Shown: positions 8,197 to 16,159 of the stretch, in pieces | Numbering within the stretch: position 1 is the first letter of the stretch | Layout of the letters: each line of letters begins with the position of its first letter | NCBI RefSeq assembly: GCF_013378445.1 | Contig: NZ_JABXYK010000013.1 | Coordinates: 88,359 to 152,358 of the forward strand | DNA length: 64,000 bases | From: Mycoplana rhizolycopersici | GTDB lineage: Bacteria; Pseudomonadota; Alphaproteobacteria; Rhizobiales; Rhizobiaceae | Direction of reading: 5' to 3' | The notes under the pieces: model-generated | What the model was told of the DNA's origin: nothing | Database searches by the model: none | The model's input: the letters and a program-made list of their open reading frames with translations, nothing else | Made by a program: the position numbers and the translations under genes

Positions 8197-9188
8197 TTTC
8201 CGAACAGCCCCCGAATGAGTTTATCCGGTCCGAAGCTGCGCGGCACGATGCCGGCCGGACGAATGATGATGAGAACGATCATGAGCAGGCCGAGGAAGAG
8301 AATGCGCCATTCGGCGAACTCGCGCAGGACTTCCGGCAGGAGGATCAGGATCGCGGCACCCGCAACGATGCCAAGGATATTGCCGATACCGCCGATGACG
8401 ATCATCAGAACGATCAGCACCGACTCCTGCAGCGTGAAGCTTTCCGGGCTGACGAAGCGTTGCGAGGCGGCGAAGATGACGCCCGCGATGGAGCCGATGC
8501 TGGCAGAGGTCGCAAATGCAGCCAGTTTGGCATTGGTCGTGTTGATGCCAATGCCGCGCGCGGCATCCTGGTCTTCCCGGATGGCGGCCCATGCCTTGCC
8601 GAGGATCGATTGCTCCATGCGCCAGACCAGAACGGCGACGGTGAAGACGATCACCAGCAGCAGGAAATAGATCTCGACCGGACGGGCGAACTCGATTCCG
8701 AACACCGATGCCTTGTCGAGGCGGGCGATGCCCTGCGGGCCGCCGGTGAGCCAGTCGACGTTGTTCATCATGATGCGGATGATCTCGCCAAAGCCGAGGG
8801 TGACGATCGCCAGATAGTCTCCCCTGAGCTTCAAGACGGGAATGCCGAGCAATATGCCGGTCAGCATGCCGAGAAAGGCCGCGATCAGGAGGATCAGCAG
8901 GAAGGGAAGGTGGAGATCGAACTGCGGGCTTGCGAGCAGCGCGTAGGTATAGGCGCCGACTGCGTAGAAGGCCACGAAGCCGAGATCGAGAAGACCTGCA
9001 TAGCCGATGACGATATTGAGGCCGATGCCGAGCAGGATGTAGATCAGCAGGCCGTTGATGACCCGGATATGATAGTTCGGCAGGAACGGCGTGGCGACGA
9101 GGAGGGCAATCGCAAGCGCAAACACGAGGAACGGGATGATCCTGCGCGTCCGCGGCGCGGCTGCTGCGGGAGTGTCGGCGGCGGACAT
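8193..9188 (-). CDS. livM: Branched-chain amino acid-type ABC transporter permease LivM
   Basis: Protein of 331 aa with about ten hydrophobic segments and the LivM signature blocks LNIVIGYAGLLDLGFVAFYAVGAY, LRGDYLAIVTLGFGEIIRI and AWAAIREDQDAARGIGIN (the cytoplasmic loop contacting the ATPase; shown here split into its short pieces). It forms the membrane channel with LivH. The start shares one base with the livH stop (TGATG) and the end overlaps livG by four, so the four genes are translated as one unit. Confidence 0.92.
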   Translation of the reverse strand: MSAADTPAAAAPRTRRIIPFLVFALAIALLVATPFLPNYHIRVINGLLIYILLGIGLNIVIGYAGLLDLGFVAFYAVGAYTYALLASPQFDLHLPFLLILLIAAFLGMLTGILLGIPVLKLRGDYLAIVTLGFGEIIRIMMNNVDWLTGGPQGIARLDKASVFGIEFARPVEIYFLLLVIVFTVAVLVWRMEQSILGKAWAAIREDQDAARGIGINTTNAKLAAFATSASIGSIAGVIFAASQRFVSPESFTLQESVLIVLMIVIGGIGNILGIVAGAAILILLPEVLREFAEWRILFLGLLMIVLIIIRPAGIVPRSFGPDKLIRGLFGK

Positions 9189-10138
9189 CAGAATTCCCTC
9201 TTGTAGACCATGCTCTCCTCCGAAACCGGTTCCCCGAGGATGCCGGCCGGACGCATGAGCAGAACGAGGATGAGAATGGCGAACGAAAGCACGTCACGGT
9301 ATTCGGTGCCGAGGACACCGCCGGAGACGACGGGCAGAAGCGCCGTCCCGCCAACCTCGACGAAAGCGAGGATATAGGCACCGAGCATGGCGCCGGGGAT
9401 CGAGCCGATGCCGCCGAGGATCGCTGCGGTAAACGCCTTCAGGCCAATCACCGCGCCCATGGTCGGCGACATGATCCCGTAATAGCTCGCATACAGGATG
9501 CCGCCGGCCGCACCCAGCAGGGGGCCGGAAAAGAATACCATCGAGATCGCCATATTGACGTTGATGCCGAGCAGCTGCGCGGTTGGCCGGCTCTCGGAGA
9601 CGGCGCGCACGATGATGCCCATGCGGCTGCGATTGACGAGCATGTAGAGGCCGAACATCAGGATGAATGCGGCGATCAGAATTCCGATCTGCACCAGCGT
9701 GACCGTGCCGCCGAAGACGTCGAAGCGGGTCGTCGGGAAGAAGCTCGGAAAGCCCACCGGCTGCGGTCCGGCCAAGATCTGCACGCCGGTGACGAGCGAA
9801 AGCGAAACGCCGAGCGACGAAAGCATCGGCGCGAGCCGTGTCGAGTTGCGTAGCGGCTTGTATGCGAGCCTCTCGATGCCGACGCCGACAAAGCCGACGG
9901 CAACGATGGCGCCGAAAAATACCAGCGTCAGGCCGATGGCGCCGACGGCGCCGATATCTCCGACCACGAGGGTCAGCGCGAGAAAGGCGGCATAGGCGCC
10001 GAGCATGAACATTTCGCCGTGGGCGAAGTTGATCATGCGCAGCACACCATAGACCATGGTGTAGCCGAGGGCGATCAAGGCGTAGATCGAGCCGATCGTG
10101 AGAGCGTTGACCGTCTGTTGGATTATGGTTCCCAGCAT
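9188..10138 (-). CDS. livH: Branched-chain amino acid-type ABC transporter permease LivH
   Basis: Protein of 316 aa from ATG at 10138, chosen because AGGACA precedes it and the family N-terminus (LGTIIQQTVNALTIGSIYAL) begins there; a longer frame to 10219 adds 27 unlike residues. Family blocks include MVYGVLRMINFAHGEMFMLG and GLKAFTAAILGGIGSIPGAMLG. It is an inner-membrane channel subunit. Between it and the upstream binding-protein gene lie 156 bases with two stem-loops. Confidence 0.92.
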   Translation of the reverse strand: MLGTIIQQTVNALTIGSIYALIALGYTMVYGVLRMINFAHGEMFMLGAYAAFLALTLVVGDIGAVGAIGLTLVFFGAIVAVGFVGVGIERLAYKPLRNSTRLAPMLSSLGVSLSLVTGVQILAGPQPVGFPSFFPTTRFDVFGGTVTLVQIGILIAAFILMFGLYMLVNRSRMGIIVRAVSESRPTAQLLGINVNMAISMVFFSGPLLGAAGGILYASYYGIMSPTMGAVIGLKAFTAAILGGIGSIPGAMLGAYILAFVEVGGTALLPVVSGGVLGTEYRDVLSFAILILVLLMRPAGILGEPVSEESMVYKREF

Positions 10139-10201
10139 GGGTGTCCTGTCCGAGGTATCCGGCTGCCGACGCATTTCGCGGCGCGGGACGAGGATAGGAA
10201 T

Positions 10202-10275
10202 GTGCGACCAGCACGCCATCTATTTGGCGGCAGCGCCAGTCGCACGACGACAGTATCGGCCGGATAGCTCCGGCC
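10202..10275 (-). promoter_or_regulatory. Tandem stem-loops between livK-type and livH genes
   Basis: GTGCGAC (10202-10208) pairs with GTCGCAC (10239-10245), and GGCCGGA (10258-10264) pairs with TCCGGCC (10269-10275) around the loop TAGC. Both lie in the untranslated gap after the binding-protein gene. Neither is followed by a T-run in the direction of transcription, so RNA stabilisation of the upstream message is more likely than termination. Confidence 0.4.
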
Positions 10276-10294
10276 TATGCACTCCTGACGCGGC

Positions 10295-11404
10295 TTACTT
10301 CGAGCCGATCATCATGAAGTCCTTGCCCTCTACCTTGTAAAGGTAGGACGGGGCGACCTTCAACTCGCCGACTTCGTCGAACTCCAGTTCGCCGACTGCC
10401 GTCTTGACCTTGACGGCGTGGAGGGCGTCGTTCATTTCTTCGCGGCTGAAGCCCTTGGTGGTTTTCAGCACTTCCTCAAGGATCTGCGCCTGGACGTAGC
10501 CGTAGATTGAGTAGGGACCGGCTTCCTCGCCGTACTTCTCCTTGTAGAGCTTGCCGAACGCGGCAATGTCCGGGGATGCGTTCATCGGCGGCACCTGGAT
10601 CGCCACGATCGTGCCTTGCACGTTGGCTTCGCCGGCCTGGCTGATGAAGTCCGGCGTGTATCCGCCATCCGGCACAAGCAGCGTGGCCGTGACGCCCTGT
10701 TCATGCATCTGCTTGGCGAATAGCGACAACTGCGGCATGACGGCGCCGACGTAGATGACATCCGGGTTCTTGCTCTTGATCTGAGCCAGGACGGCGGTGA
10801 AGTCGACGTCGGTCGGAGCAATGGCAAGTGTGTCCAGCAGCTCGCCGCCGCCGGAGGTGAAGTTCTTGGCGAAGATCTCCGAAATGCCCTGGCCGAAGAC
10901 CTGCTTGTCGTTGACGACGATCGCCTTCTTGGCGCCGAGCTCCCCAAGCGCGTATTCGGCCGGCAGCAATGCACCTGCGAGGTCGTTGGCAACCGGGCGA
11001 ACCATGAACTTGTAGCCCTGTTGCGTCAGAGCCGGATTGGAGCCGAAGGTCATGGTCGGCAGAGAGCAATCCTCGTAGATCGGCAGCGTGGACTGGGCGA
11101 CGCCCGAGTTGAAGTTGACGAGGCCGAGCACGACGTCATCGTTGTCGCAGTACTTCTGTGCGACCAGCGTTCCTTCGCGCGGATCCGCCTTGTCGTCCTG
11201 CTGGTCGATGGCGATGGTCGTGCCGTTGACGCCGCCTGCGGCATTCAGCTGGTCGACGTAGAGCTTGAAGCCATTGTGCCAGGTCGTGCCGAAATAGGCC
11301 TGCGGCCCGGACAGCGGGCCAGCCAGCCCGATCGTGACTTCATCTGCGAGCGCCTGCGTGGCGAGTAGCGATACGCCGAGGCAGAGCGAGGCGGCAAATT
11401 TCAT
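10295..11404 (-). CDS. Branched-chain amino acid-type ABC periplasmic binding protein (LivK-like)
   Basis: Protein of 369 aa from ATG at 11404 (GGGGAA just upstream). Residues 1-20 are a signal peptide ending in QALA; the mature protein begins DEVTIGLAGPLSGPQAYFG, as in LivJ/LivK. The AT-rich leader carries the palindrome GTGTCGACAC about 90 bases upstream of the start. It should be the substrate receptor of the LivHMGF importer. Ligands of this family range from leucine to amides, GABA, urea and aromatic acids, so the substrate is open. Confidence 0.9.
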   Translation of the reverse strand: MKFAASLCLGVSLLATQALADEVTIGLAGPLSGPQAYFGTTWHNGFKLYVDQLNAAGGVNGTTIAIDQQDDKADPREGTLVAQKYCDNDDVVLGLVNFNSGVAQSTLPIYEDCSLPTMTFGSNPALTQQGYKFMVRPVANDLAGALLPAEYALGELGAKKAIVVNDKQVFGQGISEIFAKNFTSGGGELLDTLAIAPTDVDFTAVLAQIKSKNPDVIYVGAVMPQLSLFAKQMHEQGVTATLLVPDGGYTPDFISQAGEANVQGTIVAIQVPPMNASPDIAAFGKLYKEKYGEEAGPYSIYGYVQAQILEEVLKTTKGFSREEMNDALHAVKVKTAVGELEFDEVGELKVAPSYLYKVEGKDFMMIGSK

Positions 11405-11500
11405 GGCGGTTCCCCTTTTTTGCAATCTGTTCAAGCCAGGAAGCTCGATGCGGTTTCCTTGCCGATCGTCATGGAAGCAGACTATTGGATCGCCGTCAAG

Positions 11501-11516
11501 AAAGTGTCGACACTAT
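11501..11516. promoter_or_regulatory. GntR-type operator, site 1 (livK-type promoter)
   Basis: AAAGTGTCGACACTAT contains the perfect palindrome GTGTCGACAC at 11504-11513. The same ten-base word occurs at 19493-19502 and 24291-24300, and its core TGTCGACA at 12341-12348, each time between gene starts of this cluster. It lies between the GntR gene and the binding-protein gene, so it is a candidate operator controlling the transporter operon. Confidence 0.7.
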
Positions 11517-11551
11517 TGCGTTCAATTTTTGCGCAGGCTAGTTCTTCTTCC

Positions 11552-12310
11552 TCAGGCCCTTCGGCGGCGCGTCTTGGAGGATGCGTCGCCGGGGGCGAAA
11601 ACCTTGAGCAGAGCGTCCTTCAACGCCTGCTGCGTCGCGGAGACCGTCATCTCGATATGATTGCGCAGCAGTTCGACACCGCGTTCGATATCCCGGTTCA
11701 TCGCGGCCTCGACGATGGCCGAGTGAGAGCTGACCTGCGCCTTGTCGTGCGTGCGGTGTTCGATCTGGATGCGCCGAATGAAGCGGATGCGCGCATTGAT
11801 GGAAGACAGCTGATGAACAAGCTCGGGATTTCCCGAAAGCTCGGCGATCAGCAGATGGAAACCCTCGTCCTCCGCAAGGATGACATCCGGCGGGTGGTCC
11901 TGATAACCCTCGACGATGGCGGTCCAGTAGGCGCGCAGCCGCTCGATCTGATCGTCCTCTGCGCGCTGGCACATCAGCCTGAAGGCGGCGCATTCGATGA
12001 TGGTGCGCAACTCGTAGAGGTCGAGCAACCCTTCGGTGCTGAGGCTGCGGACGAAAAAGCCCCTGTTCGGCGTCAGAGAAACGAACCCCTCCGAGGCGAG
12101 GCGGTTCAGGGCCTCGCGAATCGGCGTGCGGGATACGCCGAGGCTGCGGGAAAGCTGCACCTCGTTGATGCGCTCCTCGGGTTTCAGTTTGAATTCCACC
12201 AGAAGCTTGCGGATCGTATTGTACGCCCGCTCGCTGCTGTCTGCCGATCTGCGCGTCTCGCCCTCGGTCTGCGGATCGCTCAGGGCAATGATTTCGGATC
12301 GTTCGTTCAT
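11552..12310 (-). CDS. GntR family transcriptional regulator, FadR subfamily (FCD domain)
   Basis: Protein of 252 aa from ATG at 12310, preceded by GGAGG; a longer frame to 12361 would start inside the promoter. The winged helix (about residues 28-95) reads ERINEVQLSRSLGVSRTPIREALNRLASEGFVSL when its segments are joined, the classic GntR recognition region. The C-terminal FCD domain (about 100-230) is all-helical with ELRTIIECAAFRLM and a metal-type His pattern. It sits in the middle of the cluster and beside two of the four palindromes, so it is the best candidate for the repressor that reads GTGTCGACAC. Confidence 0.9.
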   Translation of the reverse strand: MNERSEIIALSDPQTEGETRRSADSSERAYNTIRKLLVEFKLKPEERINEVQLSRSLGVSRTPIREALNRLASEGFVSLTPNRGFFVRSLSTEGLLDLYELRTIIECAAFRLMCQRAEDDQIERLRAYWTAIVEGYQDHPPDVILAEDEGFHLLIAELSGNPELVHQLSSINARIRFIRRIQIEHRTHDKAQVSSHSAIVEAAMNRDIERGVELLRNHIEMTVSATQQALKDALLKVFAPGDASSKTRRRRA

Positions 12311-12340
12311 AGGGCCTCCGGCGCGTTTCAGTCTGCGCTT

Positions 12341-12348
12341 TGTCGACA
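12341..12348. promoter_or_regulatory. GntR-type operator, site 2 (regulator/proC-like divergent promoter)
   Basis: TGTCGACA, the 8-base core of the GTGTCGACAC palindrome, lies 31 bases upstream of the GntR start and 70 bases upstream of the divergent ProC-like gene. The outer bases differ from the other three sites, so it may be a weaker autoregulatory site. Confidence 0.5.
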
Positions 12349-12417
12349 GATTGTAATGCACCTTTCCCCCAGTTTCATGCGGTTGGCAAGCCGCGGCACG
12401 TCCTTGAGGAGTTGACG

Positions 12418-13179
12418 ATGATACTTGGTATCCTTGGCGTAGGGCATCTCGCCGCGACCATGCTCACGGGCTTGCTGAAGTCGGGTTTTGACCCGGCGAG
12501 CGTTCTTCTGTCTCCACGCGGGAAGGGGCGGGAGCTTTCGGCCCGACACGCAATTCCGCTGGCCGCCGACAACCGGGCGCTCGTCGAGAAGGCCGACGTC
12601 GTCCTGCTTGCGGTCCGTCCGGCAGACGCTTCGGCCGCCGTCGCCGACCTGCCGTGGCGAATGGGGCATGTCGTCATATCAGCATGTGCCGGCGTTGCGC
12701 TCGAGTGCCTGCCGGTCGCGCCGGCGCGGGCTGTCAGAGCGATGCCGCTGACTGCCGCGGAGATCAATGCAAGCCCGACGGTTTGCTTTCCCGAGATAGC
12801 CGAGGCCAACATGGTTCTGGAGCGCCTGGGGCCCGTGATACCGCTCGCAAGCGAGGCTGACTTCGAGGTCGCCACCGTCAACGCCGCCGTCTATGGCTGG
12901 GCCCAGGACCTGATCCGGCGAACTGCGGAATGGTCCGCGCAAAAGGGCGCCGACGCGCAGGCGATGCGCCGCCTTGTTGCTCTGACGTTCGTGGCCGCAG
13001 GCCGCTTGATCGATGAAAAGCCCGATCCGATGGGCGCGCTCCTCGCCGATCTCGTGACACCCGGCGGCATTACCGAACTGGGGCTCGACGTCCTCGCCTC
13101 AGGTGGTCAGGCTGCGCTCTGGCAGGAGGCCTGCGAGGCAGTGCATGCGCGCCTCATCCGGGAAAGCGGGCCGGCTTGA
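12418..13179 (+). CDS. Pyrroline-5-carboxylate reductase-like NAD(P)-dependent oxidoreductase (ProC family)
   Basis: Protein of 253 aa from ATG at 12418 (GAGGAG at about -10). The N-terminal Rossmann motif is LGILGVGHLAATMLTGLL, followed by DVVLLAVRPAD and the ProC-type AVRAMPLTAAEINASPTVCF block. The C-terminal helical dimerisation domain contains DLVTPGGITELGLDVL, matching the ProC TSPGGTT block with changes. It probably reduces a cyclic or open imine in the pathway; P5C itself is unlikely because this copy diverges at the conserved PGGT region. It is divergent from gntR and convergent, with a six-base gap, with the SDR at 13186. Confidence 0.75.
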   Translation: MILGILGVGHLAATMLTGLLKSGFDPASVLLSPRGKGRELSARHAIPLAADNRALVEKADVVLLAVRPADASAAVADLPWRMGHVVISACAGVALECLPVAPARAVRAMPLTAAEINASPTVCFPEIAEANMVLERLGPVIPLASEADFEVATVNAAVYGWAQDLIRRTAEWSAQKGADAQAMRRLVALTFVAAGRLIDEKPDPMGALLADLVTPGGITELGLDVLASGGQAALWQEACEAVHARLIRESGPA

Positions 13180-13185
13180 CAGGCT

Positions 13186-13941
13186 TCAGGACTGACGTTT
13201 TGGCGCATCGGGATAGGTGTGCCCGCCAGCAGCCTGTTCGCTCGGGGTGACCACCAGTTCCGCAACGTCGACATGATCAGGCAGGCGGAGCGCCGAGACA
13301 AGAACCGCCGCGACGTCCTCGGGTCCGAGCGGACGCTGCCGCGTATACATCCGGTTTCGCAGCAGTTCCCGATCGCCGTCGAAAGCCTTCATGTAGAAGT
13401 CGGTTTCCACACGGCCCGGAGCAATCTCCGTCAGCCGGACGCCCGTTCCGGCGAGGTCGTAACGCAGGATACGCCCGGCCTGGGACAGGCCCGCCTTCGC
13501 AGCGCCGTAGGTCGTCGTTCCGGGAAAGACCGCACCGGCCGCCGTGCTCGTGAGGTTGAAGATGTGCCCGCGCCCTCGCTCAATCATGCCCGGCAGGACC
13601 AGGCGGATCATCTGCAGCGGGGCTGTCAGGTTCAGCGACACCACCTCCGCCGTCTCCTCCGCGCTCTGCTCGTGCAGCGGTCGTACGGTCGCAAGCCCGC
13701 CGGCATTGTTGACGAGCACATCGACGGGAACGCCGTCCAGTTTCCGTGCGATGGCCTCATGGTCGCGTACATCCGCCGCCAGAGGCTTCAGGCGCGGGCC
13801 GAGCCGCGCGGCCAGACTTTCCAGCGCCGAAAGGTCACGCGCCAATGCGTGCACCGTCAGGCCTTCGTTCACCAGTGCCGCGGCGATCGCAGCGCCGATC
13901 CCCTTGGAGGCGCCAGTCACGAGGGCTGTACGGTATTCCAT
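13186..13941 (-). CDS. Short-chain dehydrogenase/reductase (SDR), copy 1
   Basis: Protein of 251 aa. Start is ATG at 13941 with TTGAGGTG upstream; the longer frame would begin at GTG three codons earlier. TGASKGIG (cofactor), NNAGG, the catalytic Ser in NLTSTAAGA and Tyr-x3-Lys in YGAAK define a classical SDR. It would interconvert an alcohol and a ketone with NAD(P)H. It is the last gene of the minus-strand unit that begins with the E1-alpha gene, 25 bases after the 3-hydroxyacyl-CoA-dehydrogenase-like gene. Confidence 0.85.
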   Translation of the reverse strand: MEYRTALVTGASKGIGAAIAAALVNEGLTVHALARDLSALESLAARLGPRLKPLAADVRDHEAIARKLDGVPVDVLVNNAGGLATVRPLHEQSAEETAEVVSLNLTAPLQMIRLVLPGMIERGRGHIFNLTSTAAGAVFPGTTTYGAAKAGLSQAGRILRYDLAGTGVRLTEIAPGRVETDFYMKAFDGDRELLRNRMYTRQRPLGPEDVAAVLVSALRLPDHVDVAELVVTPSEQAAGGHTYPDAPKRQS

Positions 13942-13966
13942 GATCTTCACCTCAATTTTGCTATTT

Positions 13967-14890
13967 TCAGAGAGCGCCGCGTTCGGCGATCGTTTTCAGG
14001 ATCCCGACGAGACCGGCCTCGCGGTCGTCCTTCAGTTCCGCCTGGGTGCGGCCGCGAACGGCCTGCGCGGTCGAACCGGTGACGGTGCGGATCGTCTCGT
14101 CGTCCAGCTTGGCATCGAGAAGCGTATCCCAGATCGCCTGGTAGGTCGGGCCGTACTTCCGGAGGAAATCCTCCATGCCGTCAGCATTCAGCTGGTTGGA
14201 AATGAAGGAGCCCTGCAACGTCCATTTCGGACCCGGGCCGTACATGAAGGCGCGATCGACATCCTCGACGGACGCCACGCCGTCGCGCACGAGCGCGATC
14301 GCTTCGCGCCACATCGCCCCCATGAGGCGCAAGGCGAGGTGGCCGGTGATTTCGCGGTTGAGAACGACCGGCTTCTTGCCGATGGCTTCGTAGATGGTGC
14401 GCGCCCGAAGGAGCGACGTCTCGGTCGTGTCGCGCCCGCCGACGATTTCGACCAGAGGCATGAGATGCACCGGATTGAAGGGATGGCCGAGGACGATGCG
14501 GCCGGGCACACGGCAATCCGCCTGCATGTCGGATACGATCAGCGCGGAAGATGATGAGGCTATCACCACCTCGTCGTCGATATGCGCCTCAATCTCGGCC
14601 AGCAGCCGCCGCTTCAGCGAGAGGTCTTCCGGGCCGTTTTCCTGAACGAAACCTACGCCGGCAAGTGCATCCGCCAGCGTCGCGAAAATGTCGATGGGGC
14701 CGGGCTCGGCGATCCGTCCGCTAACCGCGTCCAGATCGGCCATCAGCCCCGGTTGCGCGGCCCGGAACGCCTGCGTGCGGCCGTCCCCCGGATCATACAC
14801 GCGCACGGGATGGCCGGCATGGGAAAAAGCCGCCGCCCAACGTTGTCCGATCACCCCAAAACCAACGATGCCGACAGGCTGCTTTTCCAT
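13967..14890 (-). CDS. 3-hydroxyacyl-CoA dehydrogenase-like protein (carnitine dehydrogenase/lambda-crystallin type)
   Basis: Protein of 307 aa. NAD-binding motif GFGVIGQRWAAAF at the N-terminus, EDLSLKRRLLAEIE and ASSSSALIVSDMQ in the middle, then the catalytic-His block LGHPFNPVHLMPLVEIVGG and the C-terminal GPGPKWTL region. This set is shared by L-carnitine dehydrogenase, L-gulonate dehydrogenase and 3-hydroxybutyryl-CoA dehydrogenases. No thiolase or CoA-transferase lies nearby, so a free hydroxy acid (for example a beta-hydroxy quaternary or amino acid) is a more likely substrate than an acyl-CoA. That is inference. Confidence 0.82.
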   Translation of the reverse strand: MEKQPVGIVGFGVIGQRWAAAFSHAGHPVRVYDPGDGRTQAFRAAQPGLMADLDAVSGRIAEPGPIDIFATLADALAGVGFVQENGPEDLSLKRRLLAEIEAHIDDEVVIASSSSALIVSDMQADCRVPGRIVLGHPFNPVHLMPLVEIVGGRDTTETSLLRARTIYEAIGKKPVVLNREITGHLALRLMGAMWREAIALVRDGVASVEDVDRAFMYGPGPKWTLQGSFISNQLNADGMEDFLRKYGPTYQAIWDTLLDAKLDDETIRTVTGSTAQAVRGRTQAELKDDREAGLVGILKTIAERGAL

Positions 14891-14900
14891 TTCCCTATCC

Positions 14901-15755
14901 TCAGTCCAACGCTTTGCGGAAGGCCTCGTTAAGGTCGTTCCACGGTATCAGGAGGTCGATCCAGGCGCCGATGCGGCCGGCAGCGAGTATCGCTTCATCG
15001 ATGAGGGAATCGAAAGGCAGGTCTTCCGCCATGGCCGCTTCCAGACGGAACAGAAGCGCCGGCGTTTCTTCCATGTGGCAGAAGTCGCGAAGCCGCGTTG
15101 CGGTCTTGTTCAACGCCAGCGCCGCCGTCTGCCGCAGGACGTCTTCGTCCCGTTTTCCGCGCTCGGCGCGCACCCACCAGAGGAGTTCGTGAAGAACCCG
15201 CGCTTCGGCCTCTGCTGCAAAGACCGGCCCGGCCGGATGCATGATCGCACGCGAGGCGGTGATACCGCCGATGTCCGCCGGGCAGGCGGCCCAGAGTTTC
15301 GCGCGCGCCGACAGGATGTCGGGCGGCAGAAGCTGGGTTGCTTCGGGTACGGACGATTGCCGGTCGGCGCGCTCGAGCGTGCCGCTCAGGATGCGGCGGC
15401 CCTGCTCGTGCTTCAGCGTCCTGGCCAGTGCCGCGATGCCTTCGATCGGGGCATCGAGATGACCAAGTACGGTGATCTCAGCGTTCTCTGCCTGCAAGGG
15501 AGCAAAGGTGATTTCCAGGAACTGACGGACAGGCCAGTACAGAAACGCTCCCGGCGCTGCCGAAAGCACATGGGTCGCCCCTTCGACATCTTCCACAAAC
15601 GGCGCGTGCCAGTAGATATGGCTGCCGGCGATCTTGGGTGTGTGGAGTTGCAACGGCAGCGGCAGTGCGTTCAGAAGAGCGCGCTGTGTGCGTTCGGCGT
15701 TGCCGTTCAGCCGCAGTGGCCAGCTCTGGCCTTCGGCCGAAAATATGAGGTGCAT
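14901..15755 (-). CDS. DUF3830-like (cyclophilin-like fold) protein with extra C-terminal domain
   Basis: Protein of 284 aa from ATG at 15755; the open frame continues to 15920 but that part overlaps the NIPSNAP gene. Residues about 1-115 resemble the DUF3830 cyclophilin-like fold: a strand start (LIFSAEG), ALPLPLQLHTPKIAGSHIYW and GAFLYWPVRQFLEITF. Residues about 120-284 are mostly helical (RARVLHELLWWVRAERG-type segments), with no family I recognise. DUF3830 proteins are frequent beside amidohydrolases and amino-acid importers but have no fixed reaction. The two-base gap to the NIPSNAP gene places it in the same operon. Confidence 0.55.
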   Translation of the reverse strand: MHLIFSAEGQSWPLRLNGNAERTQRALLNALPLPLQLHTPKIAGSHIYWHAPFVEDVEGATHVLSAAPGAFLYWPVRQFLEITFAPLQAENAEITVLGHLDAPIEGIAALARTLKHEQGRRILSGTLERADRQSSVPEATQLLPPDILSARAKLWAACPADIGGITASRAIMHPAGPVFAAEAEARVLHELLWWVRAERGKRDEDVLRQTAALALNKTATRLRDFCHMEETPALLFRLEAAMAEDLPFDSLIDEAILAAGRIGAWIDLLIPWNDLNEAFRKALD

Positions 15756-15757
15756 TC

Positions 15758-16081
15758 TTACTTCCCGGGATTGAAAAAGGGGACGGGTTTGAGGATCTGG
15801 TTTCGCATGTCGAGCAGGTAGTCGGTCTCGATCACCTTGCGGCGGTAGGCCTGCCATTCCGGATCGGCCTCCATGCGGTCGCGACGTTCCTCGCGGTCGG
15901 CGAGGCTGTCGTACTTCCAAAGGTGGACCGTGCGGGAGAGATCGCCGATATGCGTCTGGAAGAAGCCGAACGGCTCGCCGAGATAGTGGCGCTGCATCGG
16001 CAGGCCGACATCCTCGTAGAGCTTCAGAAAGTGCGGCAACATGTTCGGGCGGGCCGTGTAGGTGCGATGATCAAAGATCAT
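15758..16081 (-). CDS. NIPSNAP family small protein
   Basis: Protein of 107 aa from ATG at 16081. MIFDHRTYTARPN at the start, then LKLYEDVGLPMQ, GFFQTHIGDLSRTVHLWKYDS and a terminal MRNQILKPVPFF, the ferredoxin-like alpha/beta barrel of bacterial NIPSNAP proteins, which often accompany catabolic dehydrogenases. The enzymatic role is not established. It lies between the E2 gene and the DUF3830-like gene on the same strand. Confidence 0.85.
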   Translation of the reverse strand: MIFDHRTYTARPNMLPHFLKLYEDVGLPMQRHYLGEPFGFFQTHIGDLSRTVHLWKYDSLADREERRDRMEADPEWQAYRRKVIETDYLLDMRNQILKPVPFFNPGK

Positions 16082-16101
16082 TTTCGTACTCCTTCGGGAT
16101 C

Positions 16102-16118
16102 GATGGCACTGTGCCATC
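16102..16118. promoter_or_regulatory. Short stem-loop between E2 and NIPSNAP genes
   Basis: GATGGCA (16102-16108), loop CTG, TGCCATC (16112-16118). It lies in the 78-base gap inside the operon, which is its only sizeable internal gap. There is no T-run, so its role is open (processing or pausing). Confidence 0.3.
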
Positions 16119-16159
16119 CCGCACATGCGGAACGGCGATGACGTATTGGCCGACGCCGG

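Noticed and set aside
13967..14890. Carnitine degradation operon
   Set aside because: The dehydrogenase resembles carnitine dehydrogenase but the betainyl-CoA thiolase-type (BKACE) and thioesterase partners are absent.
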